A DNA stretch of 64,000 bases, taken from assembly GCA_947467145.1 (NCBI GenBank), contig CANIGJ010000001.1, forward strand, positions 333,083 to 397,082. The letters are read 5' to 3'. A program made the translations under genes and the position numbers. The notes under the pieces were generated by a model. The model was not told where the DNA came from. It saw only the letters and a list, made by a program, of their open reading frames with translations, and ran no database searches. Shown here piece after piece: positions 54,162 through 63,671 of the stretch; the stretch's first letter is position 1, and every line of letters begins with the position of its first letter. This stretch comes from Rhodospirillaceae bacterium (GTDB lineage: Bacteria > Pseudomonadota > Alphaproteobacteria > Rhodospirillales > UBA2165).

Positions 54162-54613
54162 GGAATGACACTGGCCGCCAGCTTGGCGCGCAGGTCATCC
54201 GGAAACGGCGTCGAGGCGCGCTGCGTCATATCGAAACAGACCTCGACCGATTTCTGCGTTGCGCAGTGGGTCATGGTTTCGCTTTCATAGAGCCGAAGTT
54301 CATGACCGAGGCTTTTGCTGCCGACCTGGGTGACCGCGCCGCGGATCAGGATCAATTGCCCGACCGTGACTTCCTTCAGGAAATCGATGGTCAGGGTCGC
54401 GACGACGGTGCCGAGACCGCGCGCCTTCATGGTGCCCAGCGGCACGCCGGACAGCGGCATCATCTGCCAAGCCGCATCGTTGAACAGTGCCGCATAGTGC
54501 CGCACATTGAGATGCCCATAGTGGTCGCACAGCGCCGGCATGATCACCGTGCGCGAAATGTCATGCCACTTCTTGTCTTTGGCGTTATCTGCAACACCAT
54601 CTGCACTGGGCAT
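54155..54613 (-). CDS. Hotdog-fold thioesterase, 4HBT-like
   Basis: 152 residues; 4-hydroxybenzoyl-CoA thioesterase-type hotdog fold with the active-site Asp30 in CDHYGHLNVRHY. Start at 54613 chosen because GGGAG lies 9 bases upstream; an ATG at 54622 is too close to that element. It hydrolyses acyl- or aroyl-CoA. It is divergent from the EamA pair and convergent with the SDR gene; a link to the CoA-transferase pathways is an inference. Confidence 0.87.
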   Translation of the reverse strand: MPSADGVADNAKDKKWHDISRTVIMPALCDHYGHLNVRHYAALFNDAAWQMMPLSGVPLGTMKARGLGTVVATLTIDFLKEVTVGQLILIRGAVTQVGSKSLGHELRLYESETMTHCATQKSVEVCFDMTQRASTPFPDDLRAKLAASVIPQ

Positions 54614-54671
54614 ACCAGCCATCTCCCTCTTTGTTCTTTCCCTGAGCGTCGGCACGCAGCATAACACGAGT

Positions 54672-55601
54672 ATGAGACGTATCGAGACGTTCGAGCCGCG
54701 TCCCGGCACCGCCTACGCGCTGCTTGTCGCCATGACCGTGGTCTGGGGATCAGGCATGGTGCTGGCGCGCGGCGTCACCGAACATATCCCGCCCATCGGG
54801 CTCGGCTTCTGGCGGCTCACCGTCGCCTGCCTCGTCTTGCTGCCGCTGGTGCTGCCGCACCTGATGCACCAACGCCCGCTGCTGAAGCGTCATCTCGGAT
54901 TCTTCACCTATCTCGGCATTTTGCAGGTCTGGCCGCAGACCATCGTGCTGCTGGCGCTGAACTACACCACCGCGATCAACGCGACCTTGCTGAACGGCGC
55001 CCAGCCCGCCATCACCGCGATCCTATCCGCCATCCTCCTGCGCGATCGCATGACAGTGGCACAGACCATTGGCATCGTCCTGGCGCTCGTCGGCATCATC
55101 GTTATGGTCGCGCATGGCGATATCGATGTGGTCCTCGGGCTCGATTTCAATATCGGCGATTGGCTGGTCGTGCTCGCCGTCGTCATGTGGTCGCTTTACA
55201 CCTTGAAGCTGCCGACGGTGCCGCGCGAGTTCAGCCCGGCCACGGTCCTGTTCATGGTCACGGCCTGCGGCACCATCGCCATGACGCCGCTCTATCTGTA
55301 CGAAGCCATCTATGTGCGCGCCATGCAGATCGACCTGCTCACTGTCGGAACCACCGTCTATATGGGTGTGGTGATCTCGGCGATTTCGATTTTCATCTGG
55401 AACATGTGCCTGCGCACCGTCGGGCCGCAGAAGACATCGATCTTCATCAATCTAAATCCGGTCTTCGCGGCCCTCTTCGCCATTATCTTCCTGGGCGAAG
55501 TGCTGCATCTGTATCACCTGTTCGGCGCCTTGCTGGTGTGCGGCGGCATAACGCTCGTTATAACAATGGGGCGGCGTAGAAGCGCGGCGGTCAATTCATG
55601 A
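54672..55601 (+). CDS. EamA/DMT-family transporter (tandem copy 1)
   Basis: 309 residues, ten hydrophobic segments, two EamA domains (about 12-140 and 155-300). PPIGLGFWRL and LNYTTAINATLLNGAQPAITA are shared with the next protein. The start at 54672 is inside the divergent gap with the thioesterase gene. It probably exports small metabolites or amino-acid-like compounds. It overlaps the next gene by 4 bases. Confidence 0.88.
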   Translation: MRRIETFEPRPGTAYALLVAMTVVWGSGMVLARGVTEHIPPIGLGFWRLTVACLVLLPLVLPHLMHQRPLLKRHLGFFTYLGILQVWPQTIVLLALNYTTAINATLLNGAQPAITAILSAILLRDRMTVAQTIGIVLALVGIIVMVAHGDIDVVLGLDFNIGDWLVVLAVVMWSLYTLKLPTVPREFSPATVLFMVTACGTIAMTPLYLYEAIYVRAMQIDLLTVGTTVYMGVVISAISIFIWNMCLRTVGPQKTSIFINLNPVFAALFAIIFLGEVLHLYHLFGALLVCGGITLVITMGRRRSAAVNS

Positions 55602-56509
55602 GCGGCGCTTTCAACCCAAGCCCGCGCGTCGCCTATCTTTGCCTGACCGGCACGATGTTGATGTGGTCCATGGGCGTGGTCATTGCGCGCGGCACGCATG
55701 AGATCATTCCGCCCGTCGGCCTTGCCTTCTGGCGCTGGTTCGGCGGCGTCATGCTGTTGTTGCCGTTCGTTTGGCGCGACCTCGTGCGCCATTGGCCGGC
55801 GATCGTCGCAAACAAGTGGGTCTTCCTATTGCTTGGCGGCCTGATGGTGTCCAGCGGCGCCGGCATGCATGTCGCGGTGAATTACACGACCGCGATCAAT
55901 ACGGTGCTGGTGAATGCCGCGCAGCCGGCCGTCACCGCCGTTGCGGCTTACCTATTGGGCCGCGACCGGTTGAGCCCTTGGCAATGGCTGGGCATCGCGG
56001 CGGCAACCGGCGGAATCATGATCATGGCCTGCCAAGGCGATTGGCAGGTGCTGGCGACCTTCGGCTTCAATACCGGCGACATCATCATCTTCATCGCGAC
56101 CTTCGGCTTTGCGGCTTACGCGCTCAACATCCACCGCGTGCCGGGCGAGATGGGCCTGTTCGCCTCGCTGTTCGTCATCGGCATCGCCGGCAGCCTGGTC
56201 GTCCTGCCCGCCTATATCTACGAAAGCATCTGGGTCCGGCCGATGCCGTTCACGTGGGCCTCAGTCAGCGCGATTTCAACCTTGGCCGTCTTCATGACCG
56301 TGCTATCGATGTTCCTATGGAATGCCGGCAACCGCGCCATCGGGCCGAGCCGGGCCGGGATTTTCGTCAATCTGTTCCCAGTGTTCGTCGCCGCCATGGC
56401 CATCGTCTTCCTGGACGAGGAGTTGCATCTGTACCATCTGGCGGGGGCGGCCTGCGTCTGCCTTGGCATCACCCTGGTGGTCACTGGCGGGGCCAAACGC
56501 CCTGCTTGA
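55598..56509 (+). CDS. EamA/DMT-family transporter (tandem copy 2)
   Basis: 303 residues, close paralogue of the preceding protein: PPVGLAFWRW, VNYTTAINTVLVNAAQPAVTA and a final helix with GRAGIFVNL-type segment. ATGA overlap indicates coupled translation, so the two may form a heterodimer, as occurs for some paired DMT proteins. Cargo unknown. Confidence 0.88.
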   Translation: MSGAFNPSPRVAYLCLTGTMLMWSMGVVIARGTHEIIPPVGLAFWRWFGGVMLLLPFVWRDLVRHWPAIVANKWVFLLLGGLMVSSGAGMHVAVNYTTAINTVLVNAAQPAVTAVAAYLLGRDRLSPWQWLGIAAATGGIMIMACQGDWQVLATFGFNTGDIIIFIATFGFAAYALNIHRVPGEMGLFASLFVIGIAGSLVVLPAYIYESIWVRPMPFTWASVSAISTLAVFMTVLSMFLWNAGNRAIGPSRAGIFVNLFPVFVAAMAIVFLDEELHLYHLAGAACVCLGITLVVTGGAKRPA

Positions 56510-56573
56510 ACGCTCGTTGACGGCGTTTATGATAGCCCCAACGACCAAGAATTAACGGTCCAGGGAGCATCAA

Positions 56574-57623
56574 ATGAAATTCGGCCTGTTCGACCATGTC
56601 GACCGCAACAACCTGCCGCTCGCGCAACAATTCGACGAACGCATCGAATATGTGAAGCTCGCCGAGAAGCTGGGTTTCTGCAATTACCACGTCGCCGAAC
56701 ATCACGCGACGCCGCTCAACATGGTGCCGGTGCCGAGCGTGTTCCTGGCCGCACTGGCGCGCGAAACCAAGACGATCCGTCTCGGCGCGCTCACCTATCT
56801 GCTGCCGCTCTATTCCCCGCTCTGCCTGATCGAAGAATTGGCGATGCTCGATCATCTCTGCCATGGCCGGCTCGATCTCGGCGTCGGACGCGGCGTGTCG
56901 GCGTTCGAGCTCAACTATCACAATATCGATGTGAAGACCTCACGCGAGGTGTTCCAGGAAATCCTCGACATCCTCAAGAAAGGCTTCACCAGCGAACGCC
57001 TTAATCACGAGGGCAAGCACTTCACCTACAAGAATGTGCCGATGGAGTTGAAGCCGTTCCAGAAGCCGTTTCCGGCGGTCTGGTATCCGTCGTCCAACGA
57101 GGACGGCGCGAAATTCGCCGGCGTCAACGGCTATCATTACGTCACGCTGGGGCCGACCAGCGATGCCGCCAAACGCATCGCTGCCTTCCGCACAGCGCTT
57201 AAGGCCCGCGGTTCTGCCGAGCATCCGCTACCCATGTTCGAGGGCGGTGCCGTCGCCGGTATCAACCGCAAGGTCCTCGTCGCCGACACCGACGCCGAAG
57301 CCGTAAAGCTAGCCGAGCCGAATTTCCAGATGTGGCACGGCAACCTGACCAAGCTGGCGCGCGAGAATGCGGGCGGCCCGGTCGACGCCATCCACGAGAT
57401 CGCGAGTCTCAAAAAATCCATGGACGAGGGCGTCTTCATCGTCGGATCGCCCGAAACGGTGCGCCGCGAGGTCGAAGCCCAGATTAAGGCCATGAACTGC
57501 AACTATATGGGTATCGCCTTCCAGTTTGGGGCGCTGACCGCGGCCGAGACCAAACACTCGATCACCCTGTTCGCCCAAGAGGTCATGGCCAAATTGCCCA
57601 AGACGGCAGCAGCGGCGGAATAA
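56574..57623 (+). CDS. LLM-class flavin-dependent oxidoreductase (copy 2)
   Basis: 349 residues, bacterial luciferase-like fold. The NYHVAEHHATPL segment (about 38-49) and GRLDLGVGRG (about 99-108) are typical LLM motifs. It uses reduced FMN from a separate reductase and O2. GGGAGC lies upstream of the ATG. It is followed by a VOC-type protein gene after a possible terminator. Weakly similar to the LLM at 1497. Confidence 0.9.
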   Translation: MKFGLFDHVDRNNLPLAQQFDERIEYVKLAEKLGFCNYHVAEHHATPLNMVPVPSVFLAALARETKTIRLGALTYLLPLYSPLCLIEELAMLDHLCHGRLDLGVGRGVSAFELNYHNIDVKTSREVFQEILDILKKGFTSERLNHEGKHFTYKNVPMELKPFQKPFPAVWYPSSNEDGAKFAGVNGYHYVTLGPTSDAAKRIAAFRTALKARGSAEHPLPMFEGGAVAGINRKVLVADTDAEAVKLAEPNFQMWHGNLTKLARENAGGPVDAIHEIASLKKSMDEGVFIVGSPETVRREVEAQIKAMNCNYMGIAFQFGALTAAETKHSITLFAQEVMAKLPKTAAAAE

Positions 57624-57642
57624 GCATTATTCACTAAGGCAC

Positions 57643-57689
57643 GTTGCCCGGCGTTCCGCTGGGCGGTATCCTTGGGCAACCAATTTTTT
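57643..57689 (+). terminator. Possible terminator between LLM and VOC genes
   Basis: GTTGCCC (57643-57649) pairs with GGGCAAC (57674-57680), with an internal GC-rich loop, and is followed by CAATTTTTTC. The loop is long and the stem short, so termination efficiency is uncertain. Confidence 0.4.
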
Positions 57690-57702
57690 CGGGAGAGACG
57701 TC

Positions 57703-58248
57703 ATGCAACAGCAGCCCCCCGTATCGTTAAGCCACACCGGTTTTCACGTGTTCGATCTCGACAAGATGACCGGCTTCTATACCCGCGTCTTCGGCTTCCA
57801 GGTCAGCGACAAGGCCGAGGACGGCCGCATGGTCTTCCTGTCCGGCGATCCGAGCGATCATCATCAGCTCATCATGTTCCGCGGGCGCACCGCCAAGACC
57901 GACGACACGCACTTCGCCCATGTCGCCTTTCGCGTGCGCGACATGGATGCGCTGCGTGCCCTTGCTAAGCGCCTCGCCAAGGAAACCGAAGTGACCGATG
58001 CGCGCACCTGCACGCACGGCAATGCCTGGTCGATCTATTTCAAGGATCCGGAAGGCAATCAGGCCGAAGCCTTCGTCGACACGCCGTGGCATGTCGCCCA
58101 GCCGTTCTATAAGCCGATCGACGACATGTTCGACAAGACGGACAAGGAACTCGAGCAATGGACCGACACCATGCTCAATGAATTCCCGACCAAGCGCCCG
58201 TTCGACGATTGGCGTAAGGACATGGCCAAGAAGCTTGGGATGGAATAG
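57703..58248 (+). CDS. VOC-superfamily protein, extradiol dioxygenase type I-like
   Basis: 181 residues. Glyoxalase/type I extradiol fold: His11 (HTGFHV), His73 (HFAHVAF) and Glu122 (EAFVD) align with the metal triad of biphenyl-diol dioxygenases. It is short (one or two VOC units plus a 50-residue charged helical tail), so a glyoxalase-type role is also possible. GGGAGAG precedes the ATG. Confidence 0.85.
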   Translation: MQQQPPVSLSHTGFHVFDLDKMTGFYTRVFGFQVSDKAEDGRMVFLSGDPSDHHQLIMFRGRTAKTDDTHFAHVAFRVRDMDALRALAKRLAKETEVTDARTCTHGNAWSIYFKDPEGNQAEAFVDTPWHVAQPFYKPIDDMFDKTDKELEQWTDTMLNEFPTKRPFDDWRKDMAKKLGME

Positions 58249-58422
58249 CAGCGCCTGCGGGCCTGCTAGGTAAAACGACCTAAAACCAACGTAGGGGGGG
58301 TGCAAACCTAATTCGCGTTAAGTCGCGCGGAAACAACCGAACGCATCTATTCACTGAAATCTCCTTGGCAGCAACAATGGCTGACACATTCGATACGCCG
58401 CGCCACGGCAGGAGAGATTTCG

Positions 58423-60108
58423 ATGAGCGCTTTCGCAGATTTAAAGGTAGGTACGAAGGTTTACGCGATTGTTGGATTTCTGGCGCTCGTCGCCACCGCG
58501 ATAGCCGCCTTCGGCATCGACGCGATGCGGACCTACGACGCAAAGGTTGAACAGATCACCCACGCCTCACAGCGCGCGCTTCTCGGAGAGCGGATCAATG
58601 CGCTCGTTCTCGCAGTCGTCATGGATTCACGCGGCATCTACATGGCGCGCAATCGCGAAGAAGCCGAGAAATTCGGCAAGCCGCTCCTAGCCAATATCAA
58701 GTCGATGGACGAGCAGTTCGCCACGTGGGAAGGCCTGATTCTGGACTCGACGAGAGCCGACTTCGGTGCGACGCGAGCGGAGGCCAAACAATTTAAGGAA
58801 TTCCGAACGGAACTCGTGAGACTTGGCTATGAACAGGGGAGTTCGGCCGCGCGCGAATACGGCGACAACGACGCCAATCGGACCAATCGCCAGGCCTTGA
58901 ACGGCAAGATCCAGAAGCTTGCCGCAGCAAATGACGAGCTGATCGGCAGACTATATGCCGAACTTGCCGAATACTACGATTTCCGGAGCAAGCTCATGAT
59001 CGGCGGCGCGGTGATCGGCATCATTTCCGCTCTTTTCATTGCGGTTTTTGTCGTCATGCGCTTCGTCACGCGCCCCATCGCCGCTATGACCGATGCGATG
59101 CTGACTCTGGCCGAGGGCGACGTATCGGTTGAAATCCCATGCGTCGGACGCACCGACGAGATCGGCGATATGGCGAATGCCGTCCAGGTCTTCAAGGATA
59201 ACAAAATCGAAACGGATCGCCTTGTAGAACAGGAACAGGCCACTGCGGTCCAGCAGAAGCGTGCCGAAAGGATTGAACGCGAGATCGCGCAGTTCGACGA
59301 CGTGATCAAAGGCGTTCTGAAAGCATTACTCGATTCGGGCGCCGAACTCGAAGCAGCGGCGCAGCGTATGACTGCCAGCGCCGAGGCAACAAACGTGCAA
59401 TCCACCGCGGTCGCATCGGCCGCCGAGCAGACGTCGGCCAACGTGCAGACCGTTGCCAGCGCTACCGACGAATTGACGTCCTCAATCTCGGAGATTAGCC
59501 GTCAAATGAGCACCTCCACCGAAGTGATGGGGACAGCCGTCAAGGAAGCCGAGCGCGCAAGCGAGATGGTGCAGGGTCTCGCGCAAGCGGCTGAGAAGAT
59601 CGGCAAGGTCGTGACATTGATCACGGACATTGCCGAACAGACCAATCTCTTAGCGCTGAATGCAACGATTGAGGCCGCGCGTGCTGGGGACGCGGGAAAG
59701 GGATTTGCCGTAGTGGCGTCGGAGGTCAAGAGCCTCGCCAATCAGACGGCAAAGGCAACGGAGGAGATCGGGGCGCAGATTTCGAGCATCCAATCGGCCA
59801 CCAAGCATTCCGTCGAAGCCATCACAGGCATCTCCGGCACCATCAGGAAAATAAACGAGATCACCGGCACGGTAGCAGCTGCGGTGGAGCAGCAGAGTGC
59901 CGCGACCCAGGAGATTGCACAGAACATCGAGCAAGCCGCTACGGGCACGCGTGATGTTACCTCGAACATTGCGGGAGTCACGCAATCGGTCGCACAATCC
60001 AGCGACGTGTCAGTACAGGTCCTGAACTCTGCGCGAGAATTGACGCGTCAGTCTGAAATGCTGCGCGGGCGGGTCGATGCGTTTCTCGGAGAGATGAAAG
60101 CAGCCTGA
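58423..60108 (+). CDS. Methyl-accepting chemotaxis protein
   Basis: 561 residues: N-terminal transmembrane helix (about 13-33), helical periplasmic sensor (about 34-188), second membrane helix (about 189-214), HAMP domain (about 213-265), and a cytoplasmic signalling domain with the hairpin tip [18 protein letters not shown] (about 406-423). AGGAGAG precedes the ATG. Codon use is noticeably more AT-rich than in neighbours, with TTA and ATA codons, a sign of possible transfer. No che genes are nearby. The ligand is unknown, perhaps an aromatic acid by context. Confidence 0.93.
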   Translation: MSAFADLKVGTKVYAIVGFLALVATAIAAFGIDAMRTYDAKVEQITHASQRALLGERINALVLAVVMDSRGIYMARNREEAEKFGKPLLANIKSMDEQFATWEGLILDSTRADFGATRAEAKQFKEFRTELVRLGYEQGSSAAREYGDNDANRTNRQALNGKIQKLAAANDELIGRLYAELAEYYDFRSKLMIGGAVIGIISALFIAVFVVMRFVTRPIAAMTDAMLTLAEGDVSVEIPCVGRTDEIGDMANAVQVFKDNKIETDRLVEQEQATAVQQKRAERIEREIAQFDDVIKGVLKALLDSGAELEAAAQRMTASAEATNVQSTAVASAAEQTSANVQTVASATDELTSSISEISRQMSTSTEVMGTAVKEAERASEMVQGLAQAAEKIGKVVTLITDIAEQTNLLALNATIEAARAGDAGKGFAVVASEVKSLANQTAKATEEIGAQISSIQSATKHSVEAITGISGTIRKINEITGTVAAAVEQQSAATQEIAQNIEQAATGTRDVTSNIAGVTQSVAQSSDVSVQVLNSARELTRQSEMLRGRVDAFLGEMKAA

Positions 60109-60200
60109 CGAAAGCCGCAGAGGATATGCGACTTTCGCTCAACGTCCCATCGCAACGACTAGGTATGGTCAAGCGGCGACGAATGCGCTAACTGAGCTGA

Positions 60201-61145
60201 ATGAAAATCTGTATAGCCGGTCCCGGCGCATTCGGTACCAATCATCTGAAGGCGCTCGCCAATATCAAAGATGCGGAAGTAATCTCGCTGGTCGGCGTCG
60301 AGCCGAACACGGCCGAAGTCGCGCGCACCTATAAGATCCCGCATTATACGCACGATCTCGCCGAAGCCCTGAAGCAGCCGGGCCTCGACGCCGTCATCCT
60401 GGCGACGCCGACGCAGATCCACGCCAAGCAGGCCGAACAGGTGATGCGCGCCGGCAAACACGTGCTGGTCGAAATCCCGATGGCCGACAGCTTGGAAGAC
60501 GCCGAACGCCTGGTCGCCGTGCAGAAGGAAACCGGCGTCGTCGCGATGGCCGGCCATGTGCGGCGCTTCAATCCCAGCCATCAATGGGTCAGAAAGAAAA
60601 TCCTGAACGACGAACTCACCATTCAGCAGATGGATGTGCAGACCTATTTCTTCCGCCGCACCAACATGAATGCGGCCGGCCAGCCGCGCACCTGGACCGA
60701 TCATCTGCTGTGGCATCACGCCTGCCACACCGTCGATCTGTTCCAGTACCAGACCGGCGAATTGCCCAATGTGGCGCATGCCGTCCAGGGCCCGATGCAC
60801 GACAAGCTCGGTATCGCGATGGATATGGCGATCCACCTGAAGGTGCCGTCGGGCGCGCTGCTGACGCTGTCGTTGTCGTTCAACAATGACGGGCCGTTCG
60901 GATCGTTCTTCCGCTATATCTGCGACAACGGAACGTTTAAGGCGCTGTACGACGATCTGGTGGACGGCGCCGACAAACCGATCGACGTATCCAAGGTCGA
61001 TGTGTCGATGAACGGCATTGAATTGGAAGAACGCGAATTCTTCGCTGCCATCAAAGACGGCCGCGAGCCGAACGCGAGTCTTGCACAGTGTTTGCCCACC
61101 ATGCAGACCCTCGATCGGCTCGAGCGCTGCTTCAAGGAAGGCTAG
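60201..61145 (+). CDS. Gfo/Idh/MocA-family oxidoreductase
   Basis: 314 residues. N-terminal Rossmann fold with GPGAFGTNH (7-15), the EIPMADS segment at the place of the usual EKP, and a C-terminal domain with a WHHACHTVD His cluster. NAD(P)-dependent dehydrogenase of a sugar, inositol, aldehyde or similar; substrate not deducible. The start has only a weak ribosome-binding site. It overlaps by 4 bases the end of the convergent HXXEE-type gene. Confidence 0.87.
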   Translation: MKICIAGPGAFGTNHLKALANIKDAEVISLVGVEPNTAEVARTYKIPHYTHDLAEALKQPGLDAVILATPTQIHAKQAEQVMRAGKHVLVEIPMADSLEDAERLVAVQKETGVVAMAGHVRRFNPSHQWVRKKILNDELTIQQMDVQTYFFRRTNMNAAGQPRTWTDHLLWHHACHTVDLFQYQTGELPNVAHAVQGPMHDKLGIAMDMAIHLKVPSGALLTLSLSFNNDGPFGSFFRYICDNGTFKALYDDLVDGADKPIDVSKVDVSMNGIELEEREFFAAIKDGREPNASLAQCLPTMQTLDRLERCFKEG

Positions 61146-62317
61146 GCGACAGCTAGCCGGGCCTTCCGCTCGCCGACAATCATGACAAGCGCCAGGATCG
61201 CCGGGACCATCGGGAACAGTGCGCTATACATCCCCGGGAAGTAGGCATAGTCGACGCCGAGCTTCACCATCGCCATCACCGGAAAGAGCGCGTGATGCGT
61301 CGGCTCGCCCAGGATCATGCCGACGATCAGGAACCAAAAGACGAAGTTCCCGAAGGGCCGGCGCTTCCACAAGCTCCAGGCCGAGAAGAACCACACGATC
61401 GGCCCGACCAACCCGAACAGCACCAGGAACTCACCCTCGCTCCATGGTGTGCCGCTGATGGCCGCGATATGGGTGGCGAAGCCCGTCAGCCCTTCCTCGC
61501 CGACATGAAAATAGAAGAAGGCGAGCAAGAGCAGATAAAGCGGAACAGCCTTGGCCGGATCGGCGGGCTTGAGCGCGGTCGTCAGACGCCAGCCGATGAG
61601 ACCGCCGAGCATCGACCCGATCACGATGACCAGCGGCATTGGGCCGGACGTTGCATTGATGAAATAAGCGTAGATCGCCGTCGCAACCAAAAAGCCGAGA
61701 CTCCACAGATTAATCTCTTTCGCCGTCAGCCCGCGAACTTGAACGTCAGTTTCGATTGCTGTCCGCTGGCCGAGCAGCCGCTGACAGATCACGACGCCGA
61801 CGACGATTTCCGCAATGCCCGCGAGCGCGGTCAGGAGATAAAGATGATCGGTGCCGCTCAAGGTTTCCAAACGCAGCTGGAACAATCCGTCGGCCACAAC
61901 ATAGATCGCCGTCCACCACGCCATATAAAGCCCCAGCGGCGTGCGTTTGATGAGGTAGTAGCCGCCGAACAGCATCGCCACGACCGGCAACGACACGAAG
62001 ACGAAGAACCACGTGCCCGGCGAGATCGGGAAGGACGGCAGGAACCACGCACCGAAATCGGCCGCAAGCTGCGGCACGTAATCGGCAAGGTACCGACACG
62101 TGCTGACCACCAGCACCGCGACGATGGCGAGCAGATAGGGAGCGACAATCGGTTCCATCCGCTCGGCGCGGGTCAGGCCCAGCCAACCGATCAAAGCGAT
62201 CATGCTGACAATGCCGAGCCCAAGTGCTGCGCCCGGGCCGACGAGAATGTAGGCGGAGATGACGGCGGTGATCGCCGTCATGAGAATGGTGAGAACCGAT
62301 GTGAGTTTCGACGTCAT
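61142..62317 (-). CDS. Polytopic membrane protein with HXXEE motif
   Basis: 391 residues, about ten hydrophobic helices. The motif HVGEE (271-275) and EPTHH (338-342), both inside predicted membrane or boundary segments, match the HXXEE family hallmarks (uncharacterised, possibly metal-binding hydrolase-like). It is divergent from a TetR gene, with paired palindromes between them, so it is likely the repressed target. Function unknown; the protein is larger than typical HXXEE members, with an extra N-terminal set of helices. Confidence 0.75.
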   Translation of the reverse strand: MTSKLTSVLTILMTAITAVISAYILVGPGAALGLGIVSMIALIGWLGLTRAERMEPIVAPYLLAIVAVLVVSTCRYLADYVPQLAADFGAWFLPSFPISPGTWFFVFVSLPVVAMLFGGYYLIKRTPLGLYMAWWTAIYVVADGLFQLRLETLSGTDHLYLLTALAGIAEIVVGVVICQRLLGQRTAIETDVQVRGLTAKEINLWSLGFLVATAIYAYFINATSGPMPLVIVIGSMLGGLIGWRLTTALKPADPAKAVPLYLLLLAFFYFHVGEEGLTGFATHIAAISGTPWSEGEFLVLFGLVGPIVWFFSAWSLWKRRPFGNFVFWFLIVGMILGEPTHHALFPVMAMVKLGVDYAYFPGMYSALFPMVPAILALVMIVGERKARLAVA

Positions 62318-62339
62318 GGCTAAGTCCTAGGTCTAAAAG

Positions 62340-62353
62340 TCAACGTACGTTGA
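62340..62353. promoter_or_regulatory. TetR-type operator candidate 1
   Basis: TCAACGTACGTTGA, a perfect 14-base palindrome, 23 bases before the start of the HXXEE gene. Same half-sites as operator 2 at 62379; centres are 40 bases apart (about four helical turns). Confidence 0.75.
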
Positions 62354-62378
62354 TTTTTATCCTGGACGAACTCTAATT

Positions 62379-62394
62379 GTCAACATACGTTGAC
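62379..62394. promoter_or_regulatory. TetR-type operator candidate 2
   Basis: GTCAAC, ATAC, GTTGAC: perfect 6-bp arms around a 4-base centre, 49 bases before the TetR start codon. Together with operator 1 it frames the divergent promoters, the usual design for autoregulation by a TetR protein. Confidence 0.75.
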
Positions 62395-62443
62395 TTTATG
62401 GCCAAAACCAATGATTTTGGTGGTCAGTGGAGGCAAGTACACG

Positions 62444-63016
62444 ATGGCACGTAAAACCCAGCCGCGCTCCGAAGCGACCCGCGGCCGCATCCTGGCCACC
62501 GCGCGCAAGCAATTCGCCGCCGAAGGCTACGATCGCACGACCATCCGCTCGGTCGCGACCGAAGCCGAGATCGATCCCGCCCTGGTGATGCGCTATTTCG
62601 GCAGTAAGGACGGCCTGTTTGCGGCGGCCGCCAATTTCGACCTGCACCTGCCGGATCTGGGAAGCGTCGCCCATGAACAGCGCGGCCTCTGCCTCGCCCG
62701 ACATTTCGCCAAGGTATGGGGTGCGGCCGCCAATACCGGCTTCAACGGCATGGCGATCCTGCTGCGCACAGCGGCCACTAACGAAGGGGCGCGCCAACGC
62801 GTGCTGGATATTTTTGAGAGCCAGGTGCGCCCGACAATTGCGACGGTGGCACCCGACAACGCCGATGCGCGCGCCGCACTCGTCTCCGCACATATCTTCG
62901 GCTTCGCCTATTGCCGCTTCGTCGTGCAATTACCGGAAATGATTTCGCTGAGCATACCGACCCTGGTCGCGCAGCTCGCCGCGTCCATTCAGCGCAGTCT
63001 CGACGACCCTATCTGA
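62444..63016 (+). CDS. TetR-family transcriptional regulator
   Basis: 190 residues. N-terminal helix-turn-helix (about 10-56, with FAAEGYDRTTIRSVATEAEIDPALVMRYF recognisable) and a TetR-C type ligand domain. Start at 62444 with GGAGG about 9 bases upstream; an earlier in-frame ATG at 62399 lies beside operator 2. It probably represses itself and the divergent membrane protein gene through the two palindromes. The inducer is unknown. Confidence 0.92.
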   Translation: MARKTQPRSEATRGRILATARKQFAAEGYDRTTIRSVATEAEIDPALVMRYFGSKDGLFAAAANFDLHLPDLGSVAHEQRGLCLARHFAKVWGAAANTGFNGMAILLRTAATNEGARQRVLDIFESQVRPTIATVAPDNADARAALVSAHIFGFAYCRFVVQLPEMISLSIPTLVAQLAASIQRSLDDPI

Positions 63017-63019
63017 GGC

Positions 63020-63469
63020 TTAAGCCCAGCGTTTGGTGGCGAGCGCGTTGATCGCCTGCTGGCGTGTATCGCGGCCTCTTTTGATGGTGCCACGCCATGC
63101 CTTCGCGGTGAGGCGCGCACGGGCGATCTGTTCGGGCAGCAACACGCGGGCGATTTTCTCATAGCCGTCGCGCGCCGCCTGACGGCCGCCGCCATCGGTA
63201 TTGTCGAGCGCGACTAGGAACCAGGCGCAGGCTTCTTCCTGCTCTTCGGGCGTATCGCCCTCGGCGAAGGTTTGGGCGAGTTTGCATTGCGCGCGGCACA
63301 GGCCGGCATCGGCGGCCTTACGCAGCCAGGTCAGCGCTTCCTCGCGCTGCGCGCCGATAAAACGGCCATGGTCGTCGAAGCCGTTACCGAGAATGACGGC
63401 GAGATTGAATTGTGCGTCGGGATTGCCGGCTTCCGCCGAGGTCCGCATGTGGGACACCAGATTGCTCAT
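63020..63469 (-). CDS. Sel1-repeat protein
   Basis: 149 residues with two to three Sel1-like repeats: GNPDAQFNLAVILGNG, ALTWLRKAADAGLCRAQCKLAQTFAEG and EEACAWFLVALDNTDGGGR. Helical-repeat scaffold for protein-protein contacts; no signal peptide seen, so probably cytoplasmic. The C-terminal third is basic. It ends 3 bases after the convergent TetR gene stop. Function unknown. Confidence 0.85.
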   Translation of the reverse strand: MSNLVSHMRTSAEAGNPDAQFNLAVILGNGFDDHGRFIGAQREEALTWLRKAADAGLCRAQCKLAQTFAEGDTPEEQEEACAWFLVALDNTDGGGRQAARDGYEKIARVLLPEQIARARLTAKAWRGTIKRGRDTRQQAINALATKRWA

Positions 63470-63671
63470 CGTTCGCTCCTGCGACCCAGGGAAGTGCTGC
63501 GGATGTCGCTCTCCGAGACAGATATAAAGTCTTTTTTTAATAAATAGCGAGGAATTTCTGAGAAACGGCCGTAAAATACTGTCATTGGCATGAAAAATGC
63601 GCGAATCGATTCGTAATCGCGGCTAATAAAGACAAATAATATTATGCGTTTTATTGAACTGGAATCGCGCC
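63470..63671. other. AT-rich intergenic region with 12-base palindrome
   Basis: Divergent gap of about 200 bases, distinctly more AT-rich than the rest, with a T-tract at about 63532-63540 and the perfect palindrome CGAATCGATTCG at 63602-63613. It probably contains the promoters of the Sel1 gene and the small plus gene; no -35/-10 pair was convincing. Confidence 0.5.

Noticed and set aside
61292..62323. 343-codon plus open frame opposite the HXXEE membrane gene
   Set aside because: The minus-strand frame has clear membrane helices and family motifs, whereas this one is a hydrophilic shadow.
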